Part shown: positions 27,601 to 34,943 of the stretch, piece by piece | Layout: each line of letters starts with the position of its first letter | Position numbering within the stretch: position 1 is the first letter of the stretch | Assembly: GCA_016937255.1 (NCBI GenBank) | Contig: JAFGWG010000202.1 | Coordinates: 1 to 36,362 of the forward strand | Direction of reading: 5' to 3' | Length of the DNA: 36,362 nucleotides | DNA from: Bacteroidales bacterium | GTDB lineage: Bacteria > Bacteroidota > Bacteroidia > Bacteroidales > DTU049 | Program-made: the position numbers and the translations under genes | The notes under the pieces: generated by a model | What the model was told of the DNA's origin: nothing | The model's input: the letters and a program-made list of their open reading frames with translations, nothing else | The model's database searches: none

Positions 27601-30225
27601 GCCGAAATCGACGACAAAATTGAAAAGGCTCGGTCTGATGCAAAGAAAGAAAAACTTAGAAATGATAAACTGCCACTAGAGGTCAGAAAAAATGATTTAG
27701 TGAATCAGATAGTGGTTTTGGAATCGAATATTCTTAATTTGAATGATTCGTTGGCAGCCATCAAAGCAAAAAATCAGTACTATAATGAGTTTTCTGAATC
27801 AATAAATTCTATGTCTGACGAAAAACTGGCTGATATGTCTTCAAGTTGGGACCTTGTTGCCGATATGGGATCTGATGATGTTTTAAAAGGCCCGGAAAAG
27901 AATATTATGAATGACTTGGTCGCAATGAACAATAGTACCGGTAATAATATTGACAATAACTCCAATAACCACTCAAACAACAATACGAATAACAATTCCA
28001 ATAATGATAACAATGCCAACAATAATTCAAATAATGACTCGAACAATAATAATACTGCAAGTGTAGATAATAGTAATTCTAATGGTCCTGAATCTTGGTA
28101 TAATGAAAACACCAACATTAATGAATCTGGATACTCTGCGACTGAATTGTCTAATTATCAAGATCTTATTCAGTCTGAGTATTATAATAAAGGCGCAGAA
28201 AGTATAATGATTCGTATTGCTTCATTAAAAAAATTGCAGAAGCAAAATCCTGATCAAGCCGATGAAATTCAGCAGGAAATAGATGCACTTACGAGCACAA
28301 TGAAGGCATATATGGCTGAGTCTGATGCATATGCCCGTAATGCTGACAATAATTTGAATCTCAATAATATCGATAAGCCGGATACCATGCAGACTATTGC
28401 TCCGGGAGCCATGGCATCGTGGCATATGAATCAGTATGCCAATAAATTATTGAAATCGGATAGTCTTCGTCAACTGGCGCTAAATACCAATGATCCGAAT
28501 CTGAAGCAACAGTATAATGAGCAGTCACAGTTATACAACGATGCAGCCCGTATGCATTATCTGGCGGCAACCGATATTTATGGTATTTGGAGCAATTCAA
28601 GATATGAGAACAATAATGTGTTGATTGCTGAAAATCAGAATGATGGTACTTGGGTAATGACAGATGCTTCTCAGTTGATGATTGAAGCACGTCGTCTTCG
28701 TAGTGAGGCATTCAATGAAAATGATTTTGAAAAAAAGCAAAACCTTCTCAATCAGGCTCGTCAGCTTGAATTAAGGGCGCTTGATATGCAAGAGAAAACT
28801 CTGGCGGATGCTGGCATATATTCACCAGAAAAGATGATTACCATTGAAGCGATTCAGTTGGAAAATGATATGGCTATGAATCTTTCGGATCTGAGCGATG
28901 CCTACATGAACAATCGCAATATGCTCAATGATTATGGTAATGACGTTGCGATGAACAACAACGACAATACCAACAATACTAATACTAACGATAATACAAA
29001 CAACAACGACAATACCAACAATACTAATACTAACGATAATACAAACACCAACGACAATACCAATAATACCACCAACGACAATACCAATAATACCAACAAC
29101 GACAATACCAATAGTACCAACAACGACAATACGAATAATACCAATAACGACAATACCAATAATACCAATAACGACAATACGAATAATACCAATAACGACA
29201 ATAACAATAATACCAATAATACCAATAACGATAATGCGAATAATACAAATAATGATTCTAATACTAAGGCCCTTTATTACCGAGTACAGATTGCAGCCTC
29301 TCGGCGAACAGTAGATCCTGCACAATATTTTGGTAATCTTGATGAAGTAGTTGAAGATTTTGGTGACCCTTGGTATCGTTATTTGACAGGGTATTTTACG
29401 AGTTTCAATACTGCCTGGGCTGAGCGCAATAGAGTACGCCCGATTGGCTATCCTGATGCATTTGTCGTTGCGTATTATGATGGAAAGCGTGTTCCAGTAT
29501 ACGAAGCTAGAAGGCTTGAACAGGGCGGGGCAGTAGCCGACGAAAATGCAAATACCAATCCTATCGCAAATAATGGAAATAATGCGACAGCCACTGAGGA
29601 TAAATATGAAATGGCGGATGTTAATGGCTTGGTATATTCTGTGCAAGTTGGGGTTTATGCCACTACGAGAAATACTGAGCGATTATTTGGTATTAGTCCT
29701 TTGGTAGAAGAAATTATGGCCAATGGATATTACCGTTATTATGCGGGAGTTTATGGTGATTATAATCAGGCATTAACCGCTCGTAATCAGGTGCGTACAG
29801 CAGGTGTTCCCGATGCATTTGTGGTGATTCTCTATCAGGGTAAGAAGATTACACAGGCAGAAGCCAATCGATTGAATGGTGAAGGCGTTCAGTTTGGTGG
29901 ATCACTGGGACCGCAAAGCGAAAATTTGAGACCTGACAGAGAAAATGCAACCGACAATAAGCCTGTATTTATGGTACAAATTGGTGCTTTTGATAAAGAT
30001 GTAGCTCAGGCAGAAATTGATGCACTTATTGCCAGTGCAGGACAGGATGTTAGTACATATAAAGACCATGACAGAACCTTGTACACTGTAGGTTCATTTA
30101 GCGATTATAACTCAGCTTTGACATTGAAAAATGGTCTTGCCGAATCTTTCCCCGATGCTTTTATTATAGCATTCTTAAAAGGGGAGAAAATTCCGGTTGG
30201 AGATGCACGAAATATGACAGAATGA
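24691..30225 (+). CDS. Giant envelope protein: TPR, PD40-like propeller, coiled coils, Asn-rich linkers, three SPOR domains
   Basis: 1844 residues from TTG 24691, or 1834 from ATG 24721; the longer form puts an Arg before the hydrophobic signal (FIFLVSPQLLYAQ). In order: TPR-like helices (~30-150); a PD40-like propeller segment with FPYLLPDGRTLYFCSKG and MGGYDIF (~185-360); helical/coiled-coil region (~440-680); Asn-rich tract 1 (685-790); coiled coil (~793-1065); Asn tract 2 (1080-1131); helical region (~1140-1410); Asn tract 3 (1421-1525); and SPOR domains at ~1529-1611, 1648-1730 and 1758-1842 (YYRVQIAASRR, VYSVQVGVYAT, VFMVQIGAFDK). SPOR domains bind denuded peptidoglycan, so it should reach from the periplasm to the cell wall, perhaps at division sites. 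Asn/Asp/Thr linkers of this size are unusual in bacteria. Its stop overlaps the flavin reductase start (ATGA). Confidence 0.88.
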   Translation: MPVIRNIFFAMQLAFIFLVSPQLLYAQSDVGDDEQVIQEADKLFQAEKYNEAYPLYSQLLSIHRKDPFYSYRFGVCMLYSDRRDTEKPLHYMELGVGNLEGEDAIMVYYYLGVAYHQAYRFGEAIRAFTTFKLRINRKNPYYKKTEIRMQMCNNGIVLLNDISDLIVLKKYEVGYSNFFRSYDLTRFGGNLIPKPEFLQSKLDRKSDEMQLVFFSDTHSVVYYSSLGDKKKDANKDIYRSYKRINGTWTEPEKLSATINTQFDEDFPYLLPDGRTLYFCSKGHNSMGGYDIFRSVFDSIKNDWSSPENIDFAINTPFDDILFITDPSQRYAWFSSFRNSNDGRIMVYLVRIDKKIEDIETLNTDMIAASEIDYDNPDYLKTLEKIRSKASLDVNSNEEMQIDTVDRDALANAQDNLKYNLPANPTENDVIDITFGHVNSAEQDMLNFRKLRDESLNIADRKKREAVAQNQRSSELYDQALNTTDPNERKKLMAEAVELAKSSENLMDESDIAMQMYNQYDQAAINQAKVMETIQDKAGYIQQLAESQKLDTSVVLLKRLIDDIDTFKIEIVEAKKRIQADQDYVSAMQSDIARAEKDIIDKEKQAGRLDQEAAQYENEAALSNYNELKQQYLDAADSLRTEARNLRNEVANTKSQLVDDKAAYNDLLNTVESRQNVNNEILAVVDNNELADNNNSNNNNSNDNNTNNTNNNDSNNTNNDINNNSNNNDNNTNDNTNNDYNNNTNNADNNNANNDTNSNGNNDNNANNNNVNNLTNNNNSNDNTNNLTADNHRNNVVNMIDSKVDSLNNERNRQQKESDALALMYAQKNSLYNTRLNDWKNKQNLVGNNPTQQDIDDLNTLESITKDLYNQLDILSDLYSESLNKLQKTDALISELTDLSNETGSFPASTDSSLVYSQLDKSNEKIANLRNANENTSSLDMMTIDVQTAIKNEDDRLVELQNEKLALDKELAEIDDKIEKARSDAKKEKLRNDKLPLEVRKNDLVNQIVVLESNILNLNDSLAAIKAKNQYYNEFSESINSMSDEKLADMSSSWDLVADMGSDDVLKGPEKNIMNDLVAMNNSTGNNIDNNSNNHSNNNTNNNSNNDNNANNNSNNDSNNNNTASVDNSNSNGPESWYNENTNINESGYSATELSNYQDLIQSEYYNKGAESIMIRIASLKKLQKQNPDQADEIQQEIDALTSTMKAYMAESDAYARNADNNLNLNNIDKPDTMQTIAPGAMASWHMNQYANKLLKSDSLRQLALNTNDPNLKQQYNEQSQLYNDAARMHYLAATDIYGIWSNSRYENNNVLIAENQNDGTWVMTDASQLMIEARRLRSEAFNENDFEKKQNLLNQARQLELRALDMQEKTLADAGIYSPEKMITIEAIQLENDMAMNLSDLSDAYMNNRNMLNDYGNDVAMNNNDNTNNTNTNDNTNNNDNTNNTNTNDNTNTNDNTNNTTNDNTNNTNNDNTNSTNNDNTNNTNNDNTNNTNNDNTNNTNNDNNNNTNNTNNDNANNTNNDSNTKALYYRVQIAASRRTVDPAQYFGNLDEVVEDFGDPWYRYLTGYFTSFNTAWAERNRVRPIGYPDAFVVAYYDGKRVPVYEARRLEQGGAVADENANTNPIANNGNNATATEDKYEMADVNGLVYSVQVGVYATTRNTERLFGISPLVEEIMANGYYRYYAGVYGDYNQALTARNQVRTAGVPDAFVVILYQGKKITQAEANRLNGEGVQFGGSLGPQSENLRPDRENATDNKPVFMVQIGAFDKDVAQAEIDALIASAGQDVSTYKDHDRTLYTVGSFSDYNSALTLKNGLAESFPDAFIIAFLKGEKIPVGDARNMTE
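26743..27060 (+). repeat. Asn-rich low-complexity coding tract 1
   Basis: Codons 685-790 of the giant protein are mostly AAT/AAC with some Asp, Thr, Ser and Ala codons. The repeats are irregular, giving a long uncharged-polar linker between two coiled-coil regions. Confidence 0.85.
27928..28083 (+). repeat. Asn-rich low-complexity coding tract 2
   Basis: Codons 1080-1131: Asn with scattered Ser, Asp and Thr. It is shorter and less regular than the other two tracts and separates the second coiled coil from the next helical region. Confidence 0.85.
28951..29265 (+). repeat. Asn/Asp/Thr coding tract 3 with in-frame minisatellites
   Basis: Codons 1421-1525. A 45-bp unit occurs twice in perfect tandem (28954-28998 and 28999-29043), encoding NNNDNTNNTNTNDNT. 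It is followed by a 24-bp array: six consecutive units from 29068 to 29211 with few substitutions, a nine-base interruption, and one more unit at 29221-29244, mostly TNNDNTNN. Both periods are multiples of three, so copy-number changes keep the frame and only alter linker length. Confidence 0.9.
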
Positions 30226-30797
30226 TAGAAGGAAAGAAGATTTGGAAGCCCGGAAACATGTTATATCCACTCCCAGTGGTGATGGTAACATGCGGCAGCG
30301 AAGAAGACGGCTATAATATTATTACTATTGCGTGGACAGGTACGATAAATAATACCCCGCCAATGGTATCTATTTCTGTTCGTCCCGAGCGCTACTCATA
30401 TGACCTGATAAAGAAGCATATGGCATTTACCATTAATTTGGTGAACCAGCCTTTGCTGAAAGCTGCAGATTTCTGCGGAGTGAAATCGGGAAGAGATATG
30501 GATAAGTTTAAAACGGTGCGACTTACCCCAATTCCCGGGGTAGATGTGCCTTGCCCTATAATTGCTGAAAGCCCCATGTCGCTGGAATGCAAAGTGACTC
30601 AGATTATTGAGCTTGGCTCACATCATATGTTTGTGGCAGAAGTAATTAACTCTATTGCTGATGATCGCTTTTTTAACCCAAGAACTAAAAAGTTTGATCT
30701 TGAAAATGCCGGATTGGTAAGTTATAACCATGGTGGCTACTACGAACAAGGTGATAAGGCAGGGAAGTTTGGATACTCGGTGCAGAAGAAGAAATAA
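30222..30797 (+). CDS. Flavin reductase-like (FMN-binding split barrel) protein
   Basis: 191 residues. The N-terminal half has the flavin reductase-like fold signature: PVVMVTCGSEEDGYNIITIA, WTGTINNTPPMVSISVRP, then YSYDLIKKHMAFTINL, with NII(T)-A-W and PPMVSISVRP as typical FMN contacts. The second half contains GSHHMFVAEV, the dimer/flavin region. Members bind FMN and reduce flavins or, in some cases, other acceptors with NAD(P)H, in the cytoplasm. Its ATG overlaps the stop of the giant SPOR gene by four bases (ATGA), so translation should be coupled, although the two products would be in different compartments. There is no partner oxygenase nearby. Confidence 0.87.
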   Translation: MIEGKKIWKPGNMLYPLPVVMVTCGSEEDGYNIITIAWTGTINNTPPMVSISVRPERYSYDLIKKHMAFTINLVNQPLLKAADFCGVKSGRDMDKFKTVRLTPIPGVDVPCPIIAESPMSLECKVTQIIELGSHHMFVAEVINSIADDRFFNPRTKKFDLENAGLVSYNHGGYYEQGDKAGKFGYSVQKKK

Positions 30798-30889
30798 TCT
30801 TTTGTTGTTTCCCACAAAGCCCTCGAAGAACACAAAGTTTTAGGACACAAAGAAGTGCTAATTGTCTTTGACTCTTAAATTTTTTGTTT

Positions 30890-30918
30890 TGCTCAGCTGT
30901 CGAAGTATTGACAGAGCA
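30890..30918. terminator. Hairpin at convergent gap, dispersed-repeat relative
   Basis: TGCTCAGCTGTC and GACAGAGCA can pair with a bulge around the loop GAAGTATT. The sequence resembles the loop and arm of the hairpin after ftsE (TGAGCTTGTCGAAGTAT). It lies between the flavin reductase gene (plus) and the VOC gene (minus). Confidence 0.45.
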
Positions 30919-30927
30919 TTATTATCC

Positions 30928-31365
30928 TTATAGCGACTCCGCCTCTTCTCTCAAATCATCATCCCATTGATTCATAGGGAGTTCAGAAAAGATTTCTAAT
31001 AGATTGCCTTCCGGATCTCTGAAATGTGCAGTGCGCATTCCCCAACCACTCATGTCTTTGGGCTCAGTGATAAAATGTATATTCTTGTCTTTTAGTTTTT
31101 CATAAGTGTCATCTACGCTATCGACTTTAATGACAATGACCATTTTTTCGCGATGATCTGCAGGCAATTCTTTCTCAAAATTTCCTAATGCATGGGCCAT
31201 TAAATCTGACTTGAAGATAGCCAGTCCCGAGGGTAATCCAATATCAAAGCTGGCATATTCGCCGCCGGGTTTTCCCCAAGTGACATTTAGCCCTAAATCT
31301 TCAGCATAAAACTTAAAACAGGTATCGAAATCTTTAACGAGCAGTCGGATATTATTGAATTCCAT
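30928..31365 (-). CDS. VOC superfamily (glyoxalase/bleomycin-resistance-like) protein
   Basis: 145 residues from the ATG at 31365 (MEFNNIRLLVKDFDTCFKFY). A longer reading to 31491 is rejected because it passes through a palindromic repeat and a -7 box. The two beta-alpha-beta-beta-beta modules are visible: first the N-terminus plus YAEDLGLNVTWGKPGGEYAS, then KMVIVIKVDSVDDTYEKLKD, with AHFRDPEGNLLEIFSEL closing the module (the D-P-[ED]-G-N-x-x-[EQ] signature with metal-ligand Glu). VOC proteins include glyoxalases, dioxygenases and antibiotic-binding proteins; the substrate is unknown. Cytoplasmic, transcribed alone. Confidence 0.87.
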   Translation of the reverse strand: MEFNNIRLLVKDFDTCFKFYAEDLGLNVTWGKPGGEYASFDIGLPSGLAIFKSDLMAHALGNFEKELPADHREKMVIVIKVDSVDDTYEKLKDKNIHFITEPKDMSGWGMRTAHFRDPEGNLLEIFSELPMNQWDDDLREEAESL

Positions 31366-31387
31366 GATTTTTGGGGTTTGTGATAAG

Positions 31388-31395
31388 CAAAAATA
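31388..31395 (-). promoter_or_regulatory. Bacteroidota-type -7 box of the VOC gene
   Basis: The minus strand reads TATTTTTG (TAnnTTTG), 22 bases before the ATG at 31365. It supports this start over the longer reading. Confidence 0.45.
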
Positions 31396-31442
31396 GGAAA
31401 ATTGTTTGAAGGTTTTTAGGAAATCATCATCTGCATAGCAAA

Positions 31443-31486
31443 TTCTATGTTCCATTGTCCCAAAGCAATGAGGGTCATGGAGTATG
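31443..31486. repeat. Dispersed palindromic repeat, copy 2
   Basis: Same element as at 1094-1136, sharing TCTATGTT, a GTCCC, and GAGGGTCATGGA, with imperfectly complementary arms. It lies upstream of the VOC gene. Confidence 0.5.
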
Positions 31487-31558
31487 GGCAAGCATGCTTT
31501 TCGACAGCCCTTAACACAAAGGACGATTTGAACGGGTTGTTGCTTTAGAGAATCGGTG

Positions 31559-32968
31559 TCAATCTGCGTCTCCTTTATTCCAAACCAAATTCATTTTAGC
31601 TTTATAAGAAAGATAAATGATATCACGTTCTTCCAAATCACTGGATAATTTCAGCTCATGTTGCCCGGATTCTTGAATTTCTTTAGCCATTTTATCCAAC
31701 ATAATTTGCTTATTATCGGGTTGAATTGCTCTGCTTTTTAATTCACGCATACTCAGAAATAGTGAAATCGGTAATATAACTATTAAAATACTGATTAATA
31801 ATTTCTTATGTTTTATAACCTCAAGTGTATTCACAGTTATATTTGCAGCTAAAAGAGCAAGGAATGGAGTAAATCTGGCCATGTAAATATAGTGACTTGC
31901 CGTGGCACTGAAAACAGCAAGAGCGAATAGCCCGGCACTTAATAATGCTATCCACATGGACTTACCATAAGAGAATTTCTCTTTACTGAAAAAGATGAAT
32001 TTTATGAGCACCAGTGCTATAACGATATAGCCCGGACCCATTAGTACATTATGGATTTGCATGAGAAAGAGCAACCACGTTTCGCTATTGAACCAGCTGT
32101 AGCCCATATCTGTATATTGCTGTCCAAAGAAACCACTGCGCTCAACAAATCGAATGCCAATAGCACGATATAATGCTTCGAACTCGCCAATGCTATAATA
32201 TTGCCAAAAAGTGAGTACTCCTGCTGCTAAAACACCAATAAAACCTGTGAATATCAGGCGTTTAATATATTTCTTTCTGCGATCTTTGATAAATAGAAGT
32301 GCTGCTGCTACAAGAAAAGTAAAGCCCATCCAGTCGGTATAAGTAAGCGCAAAAACAGAAATTCCAAACAAAATTAACGAGAGTCTGGTATTATTGCTTC
32401 TGAAAAACATCAGCATGGATAAGAGGGAAGAGATTAAAAAGAATTGTCCCCATATCTCGCTGAAATTGTGATAGATATGTGCGTAAAGATTGACCGGGTT
32501 AAAAGCATAAACTGCCATTGCAACCAAAGCTCCGAATATAGACCATACCTCCGTTTTGCTATGTGTGGAAAGTCTGGCTGTGAAATAGATCATTAATGCG
32601 CCAAGTAATAGTAAGATAAAGGCTATATTTTTTAAGGTTCTATCGCTGATATTTAACCCTAAAATCTTGATTATATAGTGATTGGCAATGAATGCAAGGG
32701 GTGGGTGAGAGACATAATAATTGTTATTATTTGCATCTACCAAACGGGCATAATAGTGTTTCTTAAGTGAATCTGCCTCTTGAAAAGTTTGAACAGCAGC
32801 AAAGTGATAATGTGCAATTCCATCTTGCTGAAACAATTCCAGACTTGTGAGCATAAAAATATGGGCTGTGTTTTCACGACTAAGCTCAGATTGCCGATAG
32901 GGCTTGCTCAGCATGAAAAGACCAAGAAAAATCAATGCGATAAAAAGAAAAGGGAAGAGCTTTTTCAA
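31559..32968 (-). CDS. Polytopic membrane protein, predicted GT-C-like glycosyltransferase
   Basis: 469 residues with about ten hydrophobic helices starting at the N-terminus (MKKLFPFLFIALIFLGLFML), for example IAFILLLLGALMIYFTARL, FGALVAMAVYAFNPVNLYAH and ALLSAGLFALAVFSATASHY. The first extracytoplasmic loop (SELSRENTAHIFM) and the YYVSHPPLAFIA segment resemble GT-C enzymes of the PMT/ArnT type, which take sugars from polyprenyl-phosphate carriers. I see no full family signature, so the glycosyltransferase call is provisional; a general membrane protein is the alternative. It starts 10 bases after the stop of the DUF59 gene, so it is probably in the suf transcript, although it has no obvious Fe-S role. 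Confidence 0.6.
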   Translation of the reverse strand: MKKLFPFLFIALIFLGLFMLSKPYRQSELSRENTAHIFMLTSLELFQQDGIAHYHFAAVQTFQEADSLKKHYYARLVDANNNNYYVSHPPLAFIANHYIIKILGLNISDRTLKNIAFILLLLGALMIYFTARLSTHSKTEVWSIFGALVAMAVYAFNPVNLYAHIYHNFSEIWGQFFLISSLLSMLMFFRSNNTRLSLILFGISVFALTYTDWMGFTFLVAAALLFIKDRRKKYIKRLIFTGFIGVLAAGVLTFWQYYSIGEFEALYRAIGIRFVERSGFFGQQYTDMGYSWFNSETWLLFLMQIHNVLMGPGYIVIALVLIKFIFFSKEKFSYGKSMWIALLSAGLFALAVFSATASHYIYMARFTPFLALLAANITVNTLEVIKHKKLLISILIVILPISLFLSMRELKSRAIQPDNKQIMLDKMAKEIQESGQHELKLSSDLEERDIIYLSYKAKMNLVWNKGDAD

Positions 32969-32978
32969 AATGAAAATC

Positions 32979-33290
32979 TTATAACATACCGAGATCGAAT
33001 TTCGCTTCTTCAGACATTAGGTCCGGAGTCCAAGGCGGATCGAATGTAAGTTCTACCCAAACACTTTTTACATCGTCAAGAATTTCAACGGTTTCTCTAA
33101 CTTCCACCGGTAACGAATCGGCAACAGGACAATTAGGAGCAGTAACAGTCATTAGGATTTTAACACTATTGTCTTCGCTGATATTGATTTCGTAAATCAT
33201 GCCCATATCCCATATATTTGCCGGAATTTCAGGGTCATAAACTGTTTTTATAGCTTCGATGATACTGTTTCTTAAAACTTCCTGATCCAT
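32979..33290 (-). CDS. DUF59/MIP18-family Fe-S assembly protein
   Basis: 103 residues covering one DUF59 (MIP18-like) domain: IIEAIKTVYDPEIPANIWDM, GMIYEINISEDNSVKILMTV, and TAPNCPVADSLPVEV with the conserved cysteine, ending VELTFDPPWTPDLMSEEAK. Such proteins assist Fe-S cluster delivery or maturation in SUF systems. It lies three bases after the sufE stop in a sufS-sufE-DUF59 run, which supports the role. The protein is close to SUF-associated DUF59 proteins. Cytoplasmic. Confidence 0.9.
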   Translation of the reverse strand: MDQEVLRNSIIEAIKTVYDPEIPANIWDMGMIYEINISEDNSVKILMTVTAPNCPVADSLPVEVRETVEILDDVKSVWVELTFDPPWTPDLMSEEAKFDLGML

Positions 33291-33293
33291 AGT

Positions 33294-33725
33294 CTATTTT
33301 TTAATTTGTTCTTTGGCTTTGAATGCCATGGCATATAATTTCATTTGCTTAATCATACCATTGAGTCCGTTGGAACGGGTAGGAGATAAGTGCTCTCGTA
33401 AACCGATTCCATCAATAAAACTCATGTCGTTGTCTAGTATTTCATCGGGCGTTGAGCCAGACATTACACGAATAAGAATTGCAGCTATTCCTTTGGTAAT
33501 CAGTGCATCGCTATCACCTTCAAAATGTACAAGACCGTTTTCAAAGCTGGCATGAATCCAAACTTGAGACTGACAACCACTAATGAGATACTGAGGTGCT
33601 TTCAGCTTTTCATTGTATGCAGGAAGATCTTTTCCCAATTCAATGATGTGATTGTATTTGTCGAGCCAGTCATCAAAAACGGCAAATTCCTCTGCAACGG
33701 TATTGGCTTTTTCCTGTATTTTCAT
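33294..33725 (-). CDS. sufE: Cysteine desulfuration protein SufE
   Basis: 143 residues of the SufE/NifU-like sulfur acceptor. Cys51 in LISGCQSQVWIHA is the persulfide acceptor, with the usual flanking FDDWLDKYNHIIELGKDLP. The C-terminus carries SGSTPDEIL and a GLREHLSPTRSNGL segment, typical of SufE. It takes sulfur from SufS and passes it to the Fe-S scaffold. Its ATG overlaps the sufS stop by one base (TAATG type), indicating coupled synthesis of the two partners. The SufBCD scaffold genes are not in the window. Confidence 0.95.
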   Translation of the reverse strand: MKIQEKANTVAEEFAVFDDWLDKYNHIIELGKDLPAYNEKLKAPQYLISGCQSQVWIHASFENGLVHFEGDSDALITKGIAAILIRVMSGSTPDEILDNDMSFIDGIGLREHLSPTRSNGLNGMIKQMKLYAMAFKAKEQIKK

Positions 33726-34939
33726 TATTCAAAAATGCTTTTAATTGTTTGTATGGCTACGGCGAAGGTGTCTAATTCCTCTTCCGTGTTGTAGATTGAG
33801 AACGAAGCACGCATGGTGCCCATAATGCCAAGATGCTTCATGAGCGGTTCTGCGCAATGGGTTCCGGTACGAATGGCAATTCCCATTTTATCGAGAAATG
33901 TGCCGGCATCGTATGGGTGGATATTGTTCATTAGGAATGATACCACACCAACTTTATTTTCAGATGTGCCATAAAATGTAACATCGCCGGTATCTTTCAG
34001 TATATCAGTAATTTTCTTTGTCATAGCCACTTCGTGCTCAATTATTTCAGTGAAGCTGAATCCTTGCAAAAACTCAATGGCTTTTCCCAGTCCGATGGCA
34101 TCTCCAACGTTGGGAGTACCGGCTTCAAACTTATATGGAAGTTCATTGAAAGTGGTTCCATCGAAAGAAACGTTTTTAATCATTTCGCCACCACCTTGAT
34201 AAGGAGGCATTTGCTCCAGCCACTTTTCTTTTCCGTATAAAATGCCGATTCCCATTGGTGCGTACATCTTATGGCCGGAAAACACGTAAAAATCGCAATC
34301 GAGAGCCTGAACGTTAACCGGAATATGTGCAATGGCTTGTGCACCGTCTATAGCTACTGGAATATCACGCTTATGTGCTTCGTAGATAATTTCTTTCACC
34401 GGGTTAATGGTTCCAAGAACATTGCTGACATGAGTAACGCTGACAAGTTTTGTTTTTTCATCCATCAGGCTGATTAGATGATCGATATCCAATTCGCCGT
34501 TCTTATGAATATTGGCAACTTTAATATTAATCTTCTTGTTTCGTGCTAATAATTGCCAGGGCACTATATTGCTATGGTGCTCCATCATAGTAAGAATGAT
34601 ATTGTCGCCATCATGAAGCAAAGCACCAAAAGAATGCGCCAATAAGTTCATGCTTTCTGTGGTACCACGTGTGAAAATGATTTCACTTCGACTTCGTGCA
34701 TTAATGAAGTTTTGCACTTGATCGCGTACACCTTCATAAGCAATTGTAGCTTCATTGGCTAGCTGATGAACGCCACGATGCACGTTGCTGTTTTGGAATC
34801 TGTAATAGTGGTCAATAGCTTCAATTACAGAAAGTGGTTTTTGGGTGCTGGCGGCATTGTCAAAATAGATCAACGGTTTATTATTCACCGTTCGGCTAAG
34901 TATGGGAAATTCCGCCCTTATGGCTTCCATTGATTTCAT
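33725..34939 (-). CDS. sufS: Cysteine desulfurase SufS
   Basis: 404 residues from the ATG at 34939 (395-401 if the second ATG at 34930 is used). An open frame runs upstream to 35140, but that stretch is a separate decayed gene and repeat DNA, so it is not part of SufS. PLP enzyme of type II: PLP-stacking His121 in MMEHHSNIVPW, Schiff-base Lys224 in SGHKMYAPMGIG, and nucleophile Cys362 in RTGTHCAEPLM. It also has YFDNAASTQKP and SNVHRGVH. It produces persulfide sulfur from L-cysteine for SufE, with which it overlaps by one base. A TACCTTTG box begins directly upstream. Confidence 0.95.
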   Translation of the reverse strand: MKSMEAIRAEFPILSRTVNNKPLIYFDNAASTQKPLSVIEAIDHYYRFQNSNVHRGVHQLANEATIAYEGVRDQVQNFINARSRSEIIFTRGTTESMNLLAHSFGALLHDGDNIILTMMEHHSNIVPWQLLARNKKINIKVANIHKNGELDIDHLISLMDEKTKLVSVTHVSNVLGTINPVKEIIYEAHKRDIPVAIDGAQAIAHIPVNVQALDCDFYVFSGHKMYAPMGIGILYGKEKWLEQMPPYQGGGEMIKNVSFDGTTFNELPYKFEAGTPNVGDAIGLGKAIEFLQGFSFTEIIEHEVAMTKKITDILKDTGDVTFYGTSENKVGVVSFLMNNIHPYDAGTFLDKMGIAIRTGTHCAEPLMKHLGIMGTMRASFSIYNTEEELDTFAVAIQTIKSIFE

Positions 34940-34943
34940 AGTG

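Noticed and set aside
28822-29646. Long minus-strand frames (274, 97 and 72 codons) opposite Asn tract 3, rich in Ile/Val, Leu or Tyr/Trp
   Set aside because: They are the mirror of the repeated AAT/AAC/ACC codons; the repetitive hydrophobic or aromatic sequence has no promoter or family match.
30805-30855. Periodic CACAAAG repeats after the flavin reductase gene
   Set aside because: Only three irregular occurrences; too short and variable to call an array, probably a decayed intergenic repeat.
31366-31491. Longer VOC protein start
   Set aside because: It would pass through a palindromic repeat and a TATTTTTG promoter box; family N-terminus begins at 31365.
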